A stretch of DNA of 64,000 bases from a virus: IMG/VR virus record IMGVR_UViG_3300042484_000849, positions 1 to 64,000 of that record, one strand, 5' to 3'. The notes beneath the pieces are model-generated. The model was given only the letters and a program-made list of their open reading frames with translations, made no database searches and was not told where the DNA came from. Within the stretch, counting starts at the first letter, position 1, and each line of letters begins with the position of its first letter. A program made the position numbers and the translations under genes. Below, piece by piece: positions 1 to 7,061 of the stretch.

Positions 1-10
1 CTTTTTGTAC

Positions 11-16
11 TATAAT
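11..16 (+). promoter_or_regulatory. -10 box upstream of structured RNA and tRNA-Cys
   Basis: TATAAT preceded by TAC. The -35 would lie outside the window. Predicted start of transcription is near base 23, just before the long stem at 35-121. Confidence 0.4.
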
Positions 17-34
17 TACCGCCGGGGGACGCAG

Positions 35-121
35 AGCATATTGAAGCACATTAAAGATAGGGTCGTAGCGGTTCATTGAACTTTAGTACATACCAAGGTA
101 GTTAGTGTGTTTCAATATGCT
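35..121 (+). ncRNA. Structured RNA upstream of tRNA-Cys
   Basis: Bases 35-50 pair with 106-121 in an uninterrupted 16-bp helix containing one G-U pair. Inside it, 51-56 can pair with 81-86, 71-74 with 78-81, and 91-94 with 97-100. It ends 6 nt before tRNA-Cys, so it may be part of the same transcript: a processing guide, a stable small RNA like the T4 species 1 and 2 RNAs, or a leader. No start codon with a ribosome site is visible. It does not fold as a tRNA or tmRNA that I recognise. Confidence 0.5.
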
Positions 122-126
122 TTTAT

Positions 127-202
127 GTAGGTGTGTACCGAATGGTTAGGTAGCGGATTGCAAATCCGTGCTATGCAGGTTCGACTCCTGTCACCTACTC
201 CA
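127..202 (+). tRNA. tRNA-Cys (GCA)
   Basis: Acceptor GTAGGTG pairs with CACCTAC. The anticodon loop reads GCA, the discriminator is U73 (a Cys identity base) and CCA is encoded at 200-202. First gene of an eight-member tRNA array. Confidence 0.95.
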
Positions 203-309
203 AATATATAGACTTATTGTGTAATAAGAATAGTCTAATAATGTAAAGAGAATGTGCTTTGAAGCCTTCACAAAACGGTAAATATTAGTTTGTGAAAGGA
301 AACAAAAAC

Positions 310-549
310 ATGGAAAAAATGAACAACGCATTCGATATTGCTGGTGGATTTCTAGGTCATGTAGTTGACATGGGAGTTAAGTTATTAGCAGTAGGCGTAA
401 TCTTACAAATCATTTTCGGAGCGGCAGTGCCATTCATTGGTTTAGACATTTTAGGTAATGTTCTAAAGTTTGTGACAGCATTGGGTAGTCAAGGTCTAGT
501 AGGTCTTGTGGCTCTAGGAGTTTTATTCTGGGCATTTGATAGGAAATAA
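310..549 (+). CDS. Small two-helix membrane protein
   Basis: The 79-residue product has two hydrophobic segments (about residues 23-45 and 54-76) rich in Gly, Val, Leu and Ile, then a short FDRK tail, suggesting an inner-membrane hairpin. The ATG at 310 is preferred over an upstream GTG because AAGGAAA lies 9 nt before it. It stands alone between tRNA-Cys and a strong terminator. The family is not recognised; size and form would fit a holin or a membrane modifier, but nothing proves it. Confidence 0.75.
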   Translation: MEKMNNAFDIAGGFLGHVVDMGVKLLAVGVILQIIFGAAVPFIGLDILGNVLKFVTALGSQGLVGLVALGVLFWAFDRK

Positions 550-572
550 AACTTTCACACACTCACTTTAAG

Positions 573-595
573 GCCCGGCAACCCCGGGCTTTATT
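573..595 (+). terminator. Rho-independent terminator
   Basis: GCCCGG / CCGGGC hairpin (573-578 with 584-589) followed by TTTATTG. It separates the + strand gene from the convergent minus-strand gene ending at 591. Confidence 0.75.
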
Positions 596-1028
596 GTTTA
601 GGTGTCACACTTAGTGATACCCTAGGATTATCTTTTTGTAATCCAAATACACCGTGAAACATGTCAGTTTTAATACTGTGCCATGTACGTAATGGTAATA
701 TTTCTGATTGTAATATCTTTTTACTGTCGTCAAATATTACGGTCTTAACATTACTACCGCCTAATACCAGTAAATAGTTATATGCTAATTTCCTATTACC
801 CATATCTTTATGTATAGGTATACCTGAATAGATTATTTGATATTGTGCAACAAAGTTAAATGAAAGGTTCTTTTCAAGCCAGTCTTGTAATTGGTTACTA
901 ACAGGTCTTCCTTGAAAAAAATCTTGCTTAACAATACTATTTATTCGTGTGCTATTAATAATATTTTCAATTGGATCTAGTAACTCATTGGGTATACTAG
1001 GAAAGTTTATATATTCTATATAGTTCAT
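591..1028 (-). CDS. 2OG-Fe(II) oxygenase-like protein, paralogue 3
   Basis: The 145-residue protein has an H73-x-D75 pair, a distal H125 and R136 in a PRVSLSV strand. This is the facial triad plus 2-oxoglutarate-binding arginine layout of double-stranded beta-helix oxygenases. It is the last of three tandem, strongly diverged genes with the same residue layout, and its start overlaps the previous stop. The substrate is unknown. The family call is inferred from the residue pattern only; a non-catalytic cupin-like role remains possible. Confidence 0.55.
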   Translation of the reverse strand: MNYIEYINFPSIPNELLDPIENIINSTRINSIVKQDFFQGRPVSNQLQDWLEKNLSFNFVAQYQIIYSGIPIHKDMGNRKLAYNYLLVLGGSNVKTVIFDDSKKILQSEILPLRTWHSIKTDMFHGVFGLQKDNPRVSLSVTPKQ

Positions 1029-1570
1029 TGGAATAAGTGTGATAAATCAAGGTCATTTCGTAAACGTATTAGTAATGTAATACGTGGTTTTGTATTCTTA
1101 TTTACCACATTATGTGGTTCTTGTACGTTAATAACATTCGGTGTTAACATTTCAAGTTGGTCAACAACTACACAGTCTGCAGGATCAAACCTGTAATAGT
1201 TTATAAGAGTATCATATAACTTGTATACTTCTTTTTTAGGCTCTTTATCAGTCTTATAAAAATTAACAAAAGTATTTTCACAGTTTAGTATTGGTATATT
1301 AAAACTATGAGTAAATGTATTACTATCTAAATGTATATGTGTTCCATTAGTAGTACCAATGATATAAAATCCTATACTAAAGACATAGGGTGTCCAGTTG
1401 AGTTTATCTAACTCTGCTTTTAACTCAGGTATATTTAAGAAAAGATTTAGATTATCAGGTATATAAAACAATGATTCTTTTTTAAAAAGTTCTCTTTTAG
1501 GAAAAAGCTCAAATACTTTTTCTTGTATAGTTTTTAAGTTTTCTATAGGTACAGAAACATAATACTTCAT
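1025..1570 (-). CDS. 2OG-Fe(II) oxygenase-like protein, paralogue 2
   Basis: The 181-residue protein shows H80-x-D82 (in THIHLDS), H153 in EPHNVVN and R163 in PRITLLI, matching the Fe(II) and 2-oxoglutarate ligands of DSBH oxygenases. The PHNV-N-x(5)-PR segment closely resembles that of the upstream paralogue at 1567-2112 (PHNVINYSEPR). It overlaps both neighbours by 4 nt, so the trio is one translationally coupled unit. Likely role is hydroxylation of a protein or small molecule; the target is not predictable. Confidence 0.6.
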   Translation of the reverse strand: MKYYVSVPIENLKTIQEKVFELFPKRELFKKESLFYIPDNLNLFLNIPELKAELDKLNWTPYVFSIGFYIIGTTNGTHIHLDSNTFTHSFNIPILNCENTFVNFYKTDKEPKKEVYKLYDTLINYYRFDPADCVVVDQLEMLTPNVINVQEPHNVVNKNTKPRITLLIRLRNDLDLSHLFQ

Positions 1571-2112
1571 AATGAAACTTCTACATATTTATTGAATATG
1601 CAGATTGATTCTTTCATTGTAAGTCGTTCACCATTTTGTTTAACTAACACTATACTAAGACACCATCTAGGTTCTGAATAGTTAATAACATTATGCGGTA
1701 TACCAGCTTGTATAATGCTAGGAAACTTAACTGATTGTTTATCAGTAATTTCAACTTCATGTAAAGCATAACTGATGTACCTAGTATTAATAGGTGTTTT
1801 GCTAATAGATTTTACAATGTTGTCTTTTGGTTTATACCACATCATTAAACTATCTTTGCCATCGAATATATAGTTTAGTTTGGTATAATCACCCCCTACT
1901 ACATCAATGTGTATCCCGGTTATTGTATGGGGTTTAGTGTAGAATAGTTCAGCCAATATAACTTTTAAATCTAATCTATCTATTAATGATATTAAATTAG
2001 GATTAATATCTGATATTGGAATTCGTGTATGACGATCAGGTCCGTATGATTTTATATCTATATCTTCTTTAAGAGGATTTAGAGATAAGTTTATATCAAA
2101 GCAGTTTGTCAT
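1567..2112 (-). CDS. 2OG-Fe(II) oxygenase-like protein, paralogue 1
   Basis: The 181-residue protein has H68-x-D70 (GIHID), H140 in IPHNVIN and R149 in EPRWCLS, again the HxD...H...R pattern of Fe(II)/2-oxoglutarate oxygenases. The open frame extends upstream through the opposite strand of tRNA-Gly, so that longer start is rejected. The ATG at 2112 lies 9 nt after the end of a late-type ATAAATA motif, so the mRNA would have almost no leader. First gene of the three-gene unit. Confidence 0.6.
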   Translation of the reverse strand: MTNCFDINLSLNPLKEDIDIKSYGPDRHTRIPISDINPNLISLIDRLDLKVILAELFYTKPHTITGIHIDVVGGDYTKLNYIFDGKDSLMMWYKPKDNIVKSISKTPINTRYISYALHEVEITDKQSVKFPSIIQAGIPHNVINYSEPRWCLSIVLVKQNGERLTMKESICIFNKYVEVSL

Positions 2113-2119
2113 ATAAATA

Positions 2120-2127
2120 GTATTTAT
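2120..2127 (-). promoter_or_regulatory. Late-type promoter ATAAATAC
   Basis: Minus-strand ATAAATAC ends 9 nt before the ATG at 2112 and abuts the divergent tRNA-Gly. It resembles the T4 late -10 element TATAAATA. Confidence 0.5.
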
Positions 2128-2201
2128 GCGGGGTTCGTATAGTGGTAATACCTTAGCCTTCCAAGCTAATGCTGACAGTTCGATTCTGTTACCCCGCTCC
2201 A
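2128..2201 (+). tRNA. tRNA-Gly (TCC)
   Basis: Acceptor GCGGGGT pairs with ACCCCGC. The anticodon stem TTAGC/GCTAA encloses loop CTTCCAA with anticodon TCC. Encoded CCA at 2199-2201. Confidence 0.95.
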
Positions 2202-2261
2202 AGTTATCCAAAGTAGTAGACAGATAAATAGTTTTCTGTTACAATCAGTATTGAAATAAAT

Positions 2262-2346
2262 GCCCTGGTGGCGAAATTGGTAGACGCACCAGATTTAGGT
2301 TCTGGCGTAGAAATATGTGTCGGTTCGAGTCCGACCTAGGGCACCA
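2262..2346 (+). tRNA. tRNA-Leu (TAG)
   Basis: Acceptor GCCCTGG pairs with CTAGGGC. Stem CCAGA/TCTGG encloses loop TTTAGGT with anticodon TAG. A long variable arm, A73 and encoded CCA fit a class II leucine tRNA. Confidence 0.95.
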
Positions 2347-2355
2347 AAAGTATTT

Positions 2356-2431
2356 GGGGGTGTAGCTCAGTTGGGAGAGCGGTTGCTTTGCAAGCAATAG
2401 GTCGCAGGTTCGATCCCTGTCTCCTCCACCA
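2356..2431 (+). tRNA. tRNA-Ala (TGC)
   Basis: Stem GTTGC/GCAAT encloses loop TTTGCAA with anticodon TGC. A73 and CCA are encoded. The acceptor helix GGGGGTG/CTCCTCC includes a G-U pair at 3-70 (an Ala identity element) and one T-T mismatch at pair 6-67. Confidence 0.9.
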
Positions 2432-2437
2432 AGATAG

Positions 2438-2512
2438 CGCGGGGTAGAGAAGCGGTAACTCACCAGGCTCATAACCTGAAGATCGGCGGTTCGATTCCGT
2501 CCCCCGCAACCA
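2438..2512 (+). tRNA. Initiator tRNA-fMet (CAT)
   Basis: The CAT anticodon sits in loop CTCATAA. Acceptor CGCGGGG faces CCCCGCA, giving an unpaired C1-A72, the hallmark that lets formylase act and keeps the tRNA out of elongation. The D stem has A11-U24, another initiator feature. CCA is encoded. In the anticodon stem the usual run of three G-C pairs is reduced to A-U, G-C, G-C (pairs 29-41 to 31-39), an unusual variation. This is an initiator, not an elongator or Ile-tRNA. Confidence 0.9.
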
Positions 2513-2526
2513 ATTAGGAGAATTAT

Positions 2527-2676
2527 ATGCCAATGTATGAAACAACAGTTAGAACACCACAAGGTGAAAAGAAAGAAAAAATCTTTGCACCTAATGTACA
2601 AGAAGCTAAAAAGCTTTTTGAACAAACATATGGTCCTAGAAATGTTCCATTCATACCGCATGTAATACCAAGTTAA
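2527..2676 (+). CDS. Small basic orphan protein in tRNA array
   Basis: A 49-residue protein beginning MPMYETTVRTPQ, with many Lys and Glu and a Pro-rich end (PFIPHVIPS). AGGAG lies 6 nt before ATG. It sits between tRNA-fMet and tRNA-Pro on the same transcript. Family not recognised. Confidence 0.65.
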   Translation: MPMYETTVRTPQGEKKEKIFAPNVQEAKKLFEQTYGPRNVPFIPHVIPS

Positions 2677-2682
2677 GTTTAT

Positions 2683-2756
2683 CTCGGTATGGTGAAATGG
2701 TATCACTGAACGTTTGGGACGTTCGAGCGTAGGTTCGATTCCTGCTACCGAGACCA
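2683..2756 (+). tRNA. tRNA-Pro (TGG)
   Basis: Acceptor CTCGGTA pairs with TACCGAG. Stem GAACG/CGTTC encloses loop TTTGGGA with anticodon TGG. A73 and CCA are encoded. Confidence 0.95.
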
Positions 2757-2781
2757 ATCATTTTTTAAAAGAGGAAATAGT

Positions 2782-2952
2782 ATGACATGTAGAGGTTATG
2801 ATTCACGGGCAGTTAAACTTCCCAAAGCAGTTAAACGTGCGGCAACACTTATACGTGATGCACATGTACGTGGAGCTTTTATTCGTAGTTTTGTAGAGAT
2901 TGAGAAAAGCAACTTACGTAGCCCTTCTTCTCGTAAGGATAATAGCAAATGA
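2782..2952 (+). CDS. Small basic orphan protein
   Basis: A 56-residue, Arg/Lys-rich protein beginning MTCRGYDSRAV, predicted mostly helical. GAGGAAA precedes the ATG. Its TGA overlaps the next gene's ATG. The high positive charge would suit nucleic-acid or ribosome binding, which is inference only. Confidence 0.65.
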   Translation: MTCRGYDSRAVKLPKAVKRAATLIRDAHVRGAFIRSFVEIEKSNLRSPSSRKDNSK

Positions 2953-3128
2953 CTAAAGGTAGCTTGCCAAGACCATACAGTGTTGATTTAAATACATTTG
3001 ACAATAACTGGAACAATATTTTTCGCAAGCCTGATCCAAGAGTAGTTGAGGATCAAAAGAATGAAGATGAAGCATTTGAACAAATTGCTAGTCAAACAGA
3101 AGTTAAAGACAGTAATCAAGGTGGTTAA
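2949..3128 (+). CDS. Small orphan protein
   Basis: A 59-residue polar protein with an acidic C-terminal half (VVEDQKNEDEAFEQIA). It begins in an ATGA overlap with the preceding gene and ends 5 nt before tRNA-Val. Not recognised. Confidence 0.6.
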   Translation: MTKGSLPRPYSVDLNTFDNNWNNIFRKPDPRVVEDQKNEDEAFEQIASQTEVKDSNQGG

Positions 3129-3133
3129 ATATC

Positions 3134-3208
3134 GGATCGTTAGCACAGCGGTAGTGCGGCGCCCTTACAAGGCGTAGGTCGTAGGTTCAATCCCTACACG
3201 ATCCACCA
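3134..3208 (+). tRNA. tRNA-Val (TAC)
   Basis: Acceptor GGATCGT pairs with ACGATCC. Stem GCGCC/GGCGT encloses loop CTTACAA with anticodon TAC. A73 and CCA are encoded. Confidence 0.95.
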
Positions 3209-3223
3209 AACAAAGGAGTAATT

Positions 3224-3364
3224 ATGAGCAAAAGTGAAGATGTAATTAATAGAGCATACGGACACATTGTAAAAGAAGTTAATCCTATAATTAGTTTTGA
3301 TATCATTGTGTTCCGAGGGTTCAAATACTATTGGTATAAGTTGATTAGAAAAGTAACAAGATAA
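3224..3364 (+). CDS. Small orphan protein
   Basis: A 46-residue protein beginning MSKSEDVINRAYG, with an aromatic C-terminal stretch (FKYYWYKLIRKVTR). AAGGAG lies 6 nt before ATG. It directly precedes the omega gene by 9 nt and is probably co-transcribed with it. Not recognised. Confidence 0.65.
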   Translation: MSKSEDVINRAYGHIVKEVNPIISFDIIVFRGFKYYWYKLIRKVTR

Positions 3365-3373
3365 AGGAAAAAT

Positions 3374-3595
3374 ATGTCACAAAGCAGAGCAAGATATACA
3401 AGTGAAGAAGCCGCACTTATGGTTGGTAGTAGATTTGATTTAGTTCTTATTGCCTCACAGCGGGTAAGAGAATTAAAGCGTGGACATCGTTCATTGCTTA
3501 ATACTAAAGCAGGACCAATGGTAACTGCATTAGAAGAAATTGAAGCTGGCTTGATTGGTAGAGAATATCTCAAACGTATTAGAAAGAATTTGTAA
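3374..3595 (+). CDS. rpoZ: RNA polymerase omega subunit homologue
   Basis: A 73-residue protein containing the omega core: VGSRFDLVLIASQRVREL at about 17-34, then VTALEEIEAGLIGREYL near 50-66. These match bacterial RpoZ segments around NRFDLVL and VIALREIEEGLI. Omega clamps the beta-prime C-terminus and assists RNA polymerase assembly. The phage copy lacks the long acidic C-terminal tail of E. coli omega. It lies inside the tRNA array with AAGGAAA before its ATG. Likely role, by inference, is replacement of host omega to bias polymerase towards phage promoters. An omega-like phage regulator is the main alternative. Confidence 0.85.
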   Translation: MSQSRARYTSEEAALMVGSRFDLVLIASQRVRELKRGHRSLLNTKAGPMVTALEEIEAGLIGREYLKRIRKNL

Positions 3596-3600
3596 ATAAT

Positions 3601-3675
3601 ATCTCCCTAGTGTCAGCGGCAGCACATCGGTCTCCAAAACCGCAAGGCAAGGTTCAAATCCTTGGGGGGATGCCA
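3601..3675 (+). tRNA. tRNA-Trp (CCA)
   Basis: Acceptor ATCTCCC pairs with GGGGGAT. Stem TCGGT/ACCGC encloses loop CTCCAAA with anticodon CCA. G73, a Trp identity base, is followed by encoded CCA. Last tRNA of the array. Confidence 0.93.
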
Positions 3676-3689
3676 AATAAAGGAATGTT

Positions 3690-4274
3690 ATGCCCTCAGT
3701 ATTTTTAGTATCGGATACACACTTCGGGCATGCCGGAGTATGTCATTTCACACGTAACGATGGTGTTACAAAATTACGCCCATGGACTGATCCAGATGAG
3801 ATGGATGAAGAAATGGTTAAACGATGGAATGAAACAGTTAGACCAAATGATAAAGTATATCATTTGGGTGATGTTGTTATCAATAGAAAATCATTAAAGA
3901 TTATGTCTCGCTTGAACGGTGACAAAGTATTGATTCGTGGTAACCACGATATCTTCCGTGATGATGAGTATAGAGAATATTTCCGTGAATTACGTGCTTA
4001 TCATGTTATGAATGGAATGATATTAAGTCATATACCTATTCATACTGAATCGTTAGGACGTTTTGGTACTAATATTCACGGACACTTACACGCTAATCGT
4101 GTAATGATGGACCCTATAGGCAAGTATGGCATTCCTATAATTGATACTCGTTATCATTGTGTATGTGTAGAACATACAGACTATAGACCTATACTGTTTG
4201 AAGATGTTATCAAACGTATTGAAAGTGAAGGTGGTAGTGTGGGATTTAAGAACGGTAATGGACCTACAATGTGA
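3690..4274 (+). CDS. Metallophosphoesterase
   Basis: A 194-residue calcineurin-like phosphoesterase. All metal-ligand blocks are visible in order: SDTHFGH (D9, H11), HLGDVV, RGNHD, SHIPIH and HGHLHAN. The size fits the short YfcE/MPE-like single-domain form. These enzymes hydrolyse phosphomono- or diesters with two metal ions; the substrate here is unknown. It has its own ribosome site (AAGGAA) after tRNA-Trp and ends at a strong terminator. It is one of three phosphoesterase-fold genes in the window. Confidence 0.85.
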   Translation: MPSVFLVSDTHFGHAGVCHFTRNDGVTKLRPWTDPDEMDEEMVKRWNETVRPNDKVYHLGDVVINRKSLKIMSRLNGDKVLIRGNHDIFRDDEYREYFRELRAYHVMNGMILSHIPIHTESLGRFGTNIHGHLHANRVMMDPIGKYGIPIIDTRYHCVCVEHTDYRPILFEDVIKRIESEGGSVGFKNGNGPTM

Positions 4275-4302
4275 AAATAGACCCTTCGGGGTCTATTTTT
4301 TT
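4274..4302. terminator. Bidirectional rho-independent terminator
   Basis: AATAGACCC TTCG GGGTCTATT hairpin flanked by A and T runs. It serves the phosphoesterase gene and, on the other strand, the gene ending at 4308. Confidence 0.85.
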
Positions 4303-4307
4303 GGCTA

Positions 4308-5537
4308 TCATCTGACTATTTGATTGTTAGAATAATCTTGTAGATACATACGACCACGCGGTACTCTATTCTTTATAGCATATTTTTCTAGGTCTTGCAT
4401 AGCTTGTTGTTGTGTTTTATTTACTACTGTTGCAACTTGTCTTCCTGCATTATAAATTTTCCAATCACTTATACGTGGCCCTTCAGGCTCAGTAGGTTGT
4501 GTTGCTTGTGTAGCTTGAGTTGGTTCTGGTTGAGCTGGTTGATTTACAAATTCATCGTCATCGGGTGGTAGATTTTTTCCCGGAGCACCCGGTACTGATT
4601 TATAACTTTCAGGGAATTTAGCTATTATTTGTTTGGCAGCTTCTCTAACATCATATCCATCAGGTGGACTAATTTCTTTACTACCGGCTTTTACTTCACC
4701 TGCTTTAGTAAGCATACCTTTAACAATTTCTTTCAATAAGCCGGGAAATCTTTTAGAAAATTCACGATCGGCACCTGTTCTATTATATCTTTGATCTTGT
4801 GTACTATTAACTAGTTGACTAGTTGGTGCATGTAATTGCCACTTTCCATTTTTATTATCAATGTTTTGTTTATCAATGATACTAATGATAGGACCATCAG
4901 GAGCATAATTATTAAACCAATTCAATCCACTAGAACCTCCTGTACAGAAATTACTCATGTGTCCTGTTTGATTGTTAAATGTATAACAAGCACCATAGTT
5001 CAATGGCATGATAACATGAAATCTATCGTTATCTAATAATACAATTTCTTTTCTGTTACGTTTATGCTTCTCTAATGCTTCGGCATCTTTAATTCTTCTT
5101 AGAGTATTACGATACTCATCTTTTTCCATTGCCTGTTGTAACGCCCGTATACTAGGAAATTTATTAAAGTCTTGATCTGGTTTCTTTAATAAACCACGTG
5201 TGCTTAATGCTTGCCAAGCACCTAGTGCGTCTCCGCCCTCACCATTCAAATCTTCATAATCTATGGCGTGATTATTATATAGTTTTAATAACCAACTATC
5301 AAACTTACCTTCTTTACTTAAATCACCATACTCATTTTTCGCTAGTGTTTGATTAACTAATTTACTCCATGATTGAACATAATCAGCAACAGTAGGTCTT
5401 GGACCCATATCTGCTATTTCATTTTTTGGAAATGTCCTATCATGTCTGACAGCTATAGCTAACATTTTTGCTAGCTTTGGGTCTTTCATTATATTAGTGC
5501 TGATATCAGCTTCTGTTAAAAAGTGTATTGCTCTCAT
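4308..5537 (-). CDS. Phage protein with CTGG...FNNYAPDGP motif
   Basis: A 409-residue protein. Its central segment (about 170-230) has an aromatic-rich pattern HVIMPLNYGACYTF, NFCTGG, NWFNNYAPDGPIISII and KWQLHAP. I recall this style (GTKWCTA...Y...GPLYII) from uncharacterised T4-like and cyanophage proteins. After a Pro/Thr/Gln-rich linker (about 325-352) comes a small C-terminal domain. Its TAA overlaps nothing downstream, but its start overlaps the stop of the 5537-6442 gene. A virion or internal protein is plausible because such proteins sit near structural genes; function unknown. Confidence 0.7.
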   Translation of the reverse strand: MRAIHFLTEADISTNIMKDPKLAKMLAIAVRHDRTFPKNEIADMGPRPTVADYVQSWSKLVNQTLAKNEYGDLSKEGKFDSWLLKLYNNHAIDYEDLNGEGGDALGAWQALSTRGLLKKPDQDFNKFPSIRALQQAMEKDEYRNTLRRIKDAEALEKHKRNRKEIVLLDNDRFHVIMPLNYGACYTFNNQTGHMSNFCTGGSSGLNWFNNYAPDGPIISIIDKQNIDNKNGKWQLHAPTSQLVNSTQDQRYNRTGADREFSKRFPGLLKEIVKGMLTKAGEVKAGSKEISPPDGYDVREAAKQIIAKFPESYKSVPGAPGKNLPPDDDEFVNQPAQPEPTQATQATQPTEPEGPRISDWKIYNAGRQVATVVNKTQQQAMQDLEKYAIKNRVPRGRMYLQDYSNNQIVR

Positions 5538-6442
5538 TATACTAAACTCCTTTTTAGATAAGCGAGAACAGCACTTAATTTCTGTCTATCTCCGTTAGCT
5601 ATATCTGACAACACTTTTGTAGTACCATCGTTTTTTTCTGAGGATAAACTATTATCACGATATCTATAACCGCTAGTTACATTACCTGTTAATTCTGGAT
5701 AGTAATATCTTGCTGTTAAAACTATACTATTGTTTACAGCATTATTAAGTAATTCAGTCATGGCACCATTATCTAAAGCTTCAATTGCCTGATCAATTAA
5801 TTTTACCTGATCAATTTTCTTATCTACTTTGTGATGAGCATCATTTTTTGCCATACTAGCAATAACACCATTAATATCAGCTTTAGAAGCAATTAGTATT
5901 TTCTTAAAAAGTGGTTTGAACCGTTTGGTTAATTTATTTGTAGTAGTAAAGCCTGCAGGCTCTGGTTTATTACTAGCACGATCCTGTCGTAATTGTTTAG
6001 AGTACTCACTATCCATAAAGTAAAATTTTCTAGCATCACCTACAATCTTTTTTAACAAACTATTAGCGTCGGTAACATTGTCTGCAAAGGAAGAATATAC
6101 CATATTTCCTTCATCAGGATCAGGTTTACCGTTACTAGCAAATATTTGATATGAACCAGACCTTGATGCCCTGCTACGATAAGCATCATTGGATACCATA
6201 AATCTTACTGCACCAAATCCTTTATTACCTGCTATTAATAACCATGTTCCCGGTTTATCTTTTAGATCAGTCCATTTAGGTCTAACTGCAGGTTCAGGTT
6301 GAACATCGTGTCCTAAAGCTTCTTTAGAATGTAGTTGTTTTAATATTTCCTGTGCGCCCGGCCCATTAAATTGAGCCATAGTTGTACTGGCTTCTGAAAC
6401 TATGCTTTCGCATAATTGCGAAAAATACTTATAATTATCCAT
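5537..6442 (-). CDS. Phage protein, possible virion component
   Basis: A 301-residue protein with an N-terminal helix (MDNYKYFSQLCESIVSEA), a middle domain with Gly/Trp (PGTWLLIAGNKGFGAVRF) and a helical C-terminal third. The N-terminal style is shared with other proteins here (RAIHFLTEADIS; RYTEFTRTLVEAV) and with many T4-like virion proteins. The ATG lies only 6 nt after a late-type ATAAATAC motif, predicting a leaderless late mRNA. It overlaps the 4308-5537 gene by one base. Not otherwise recognised. Confidence 0.65.
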   Translation of the reverse strand: MDNYKYFSQLCESIVSEASTTMAQFNGPGAQEILKQLHSKEALGHDVQPEPAVRPKWTDLKDKPGTWLLIAGNKGFGAVRFMVSNDAYRSRASRSGSYQIFASNGKPDPDEGNMVYSSFADNVTDANSLLKKIVGDARKFYFMDSEYSKQLRQDRASNKPEPAGFTTTNKLTKRFKPLFKKILIASKADINGVIASMAKNDAHHKVDKKIDQVKLIDQAIEALDNGAMTELLNNAVNNSIVLTARYYYPELTGNVTSGYRYRDNSLSSEKNDGTTKVLSDIANGDRQKLSAVLAYLKRSLV

Positions 6443-6446
6443 ATAT

Positions 6447-6454
6447 GTATTTAT
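6447..6454 (-). promoter_or_regulatory. Late-type promoter ATAAATAC
   Basis: The final A of ATAAATA is 6 nt from the ATG at 6442, so transcription would begin at or next to the start codon. Confidence 0.55.
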
Positions 6455-6464
6455 TCTTTTATAA

Positions 6465-7061
6465 TCATTTGGTTCCTATAATCATATAGCGTTTATATCC
6501 ATTAGTAGCATATGGTATGTTTTTTACCCCGGAATATAACAAATTACTCAGTTTAAATTTATCAACCAATTCATCTAAACTATCAGTTGTTTGTTTAATA
6601 AACCAGGGAAATTCTGGATCTTTCATATTAGTAGTTTGGATACATACTAAACTTCCATTTGGAATTGAATTATACCAGTTATTACTATCCATTTGGTCTA
6701 TACTACAATTGATGAAAATACCGTTAGCATGTAGGCTGTAATCATATTTGTTCACATCTTGTATGTGATTATAAACTTTAGGTGATTCATATTTCCACAT
6801 GTCACATACTTTATTAGCATTAGATATTGCGTCTGGATTAATGTCATATCCATGTACAGTATTATAGAATGTAGGTTTTCGAGTAAGTAGCATAAATGCT
6901 AATAGATTATCCCAACATCCTAGAATATGTAAAGAGGGTTTTGTAAGACATTCACGGTATATAGCTGTCTCTAATTCTTCACATAACCATATTTTACTTT
7001 TAATTAATCCATGGTAAAAGGATTCATGTGTATCAAATTTATTTGAATTTGTCATTTTCAT
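6465..7061 (-). CDS. SAM-dependent methyltransferase-like protein
   Basis: A 198-residue Rossmann-like protein. LHILGCWDNLLAFMLL (about 45-60) resembles methyltransferase motif I in degenerate form, VHGYDINPDAISNA carries the acidic motif II residue that holds the SAM ribose, and SLVCIQTTN resembles a later strand. The classic GxGxG loop is not intact (GCWDN), so activity is uncertain. It overlaps the PP-loop gene by 23 nt, suggesting a two-gene modification unit. Confidence 0.55.
   Translation of the reverse strand: MKMTNSNKFDTHESFYHGLIKSKIWLCEELETAIYRECLTKPSLHILGCWDNLLAFMLLTRKPTFYNTVHGYDINPDAISNANKVCDMWKYESPKVYNHIQDVNKYDYSLHANGIFINCSIDQMDSNNWYNSIPNGSLVCIQTTNMKDPEFPWFIKQTTDSLDELVDKFKLSNLLYSGVKNIPYATNGYKRYMIIGTK

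Noticed and set aside
35-202. tmRNA
   Set aside because: No Ala-tRNA-like acceptor with matching 3' half and no tag reading frame; the long helix closes before tRNA-Cys.
2113-2211. N-terminal extension of the oxygenase-like gene 1567-2112
   Set aside because: It would be coded by the antisense of tRNA-Gly; a late-type motif and ATG lie just downstream of it.
2438-2512. Elongator tRNA-Met or lysidine-modified tRNA-Ile
   Set aside because: The C1-A72 mismatch and A11-U24 pair are initiator marks; elongators have a paired 1-72.
2245-2757. Open frame of 170 codons (and a 69-codon one) on the minus strand
   Set aside because: It is the complementary strand of tRNA-Leu, Ala, fMet and Pro; no ribosome site and the tRNAs are certain.
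2991-3020. TTGACAATAACTGG resembling the cassette -35
   Set aside because: It lies inside a coding gene and has no TATAAT at 17 bp.
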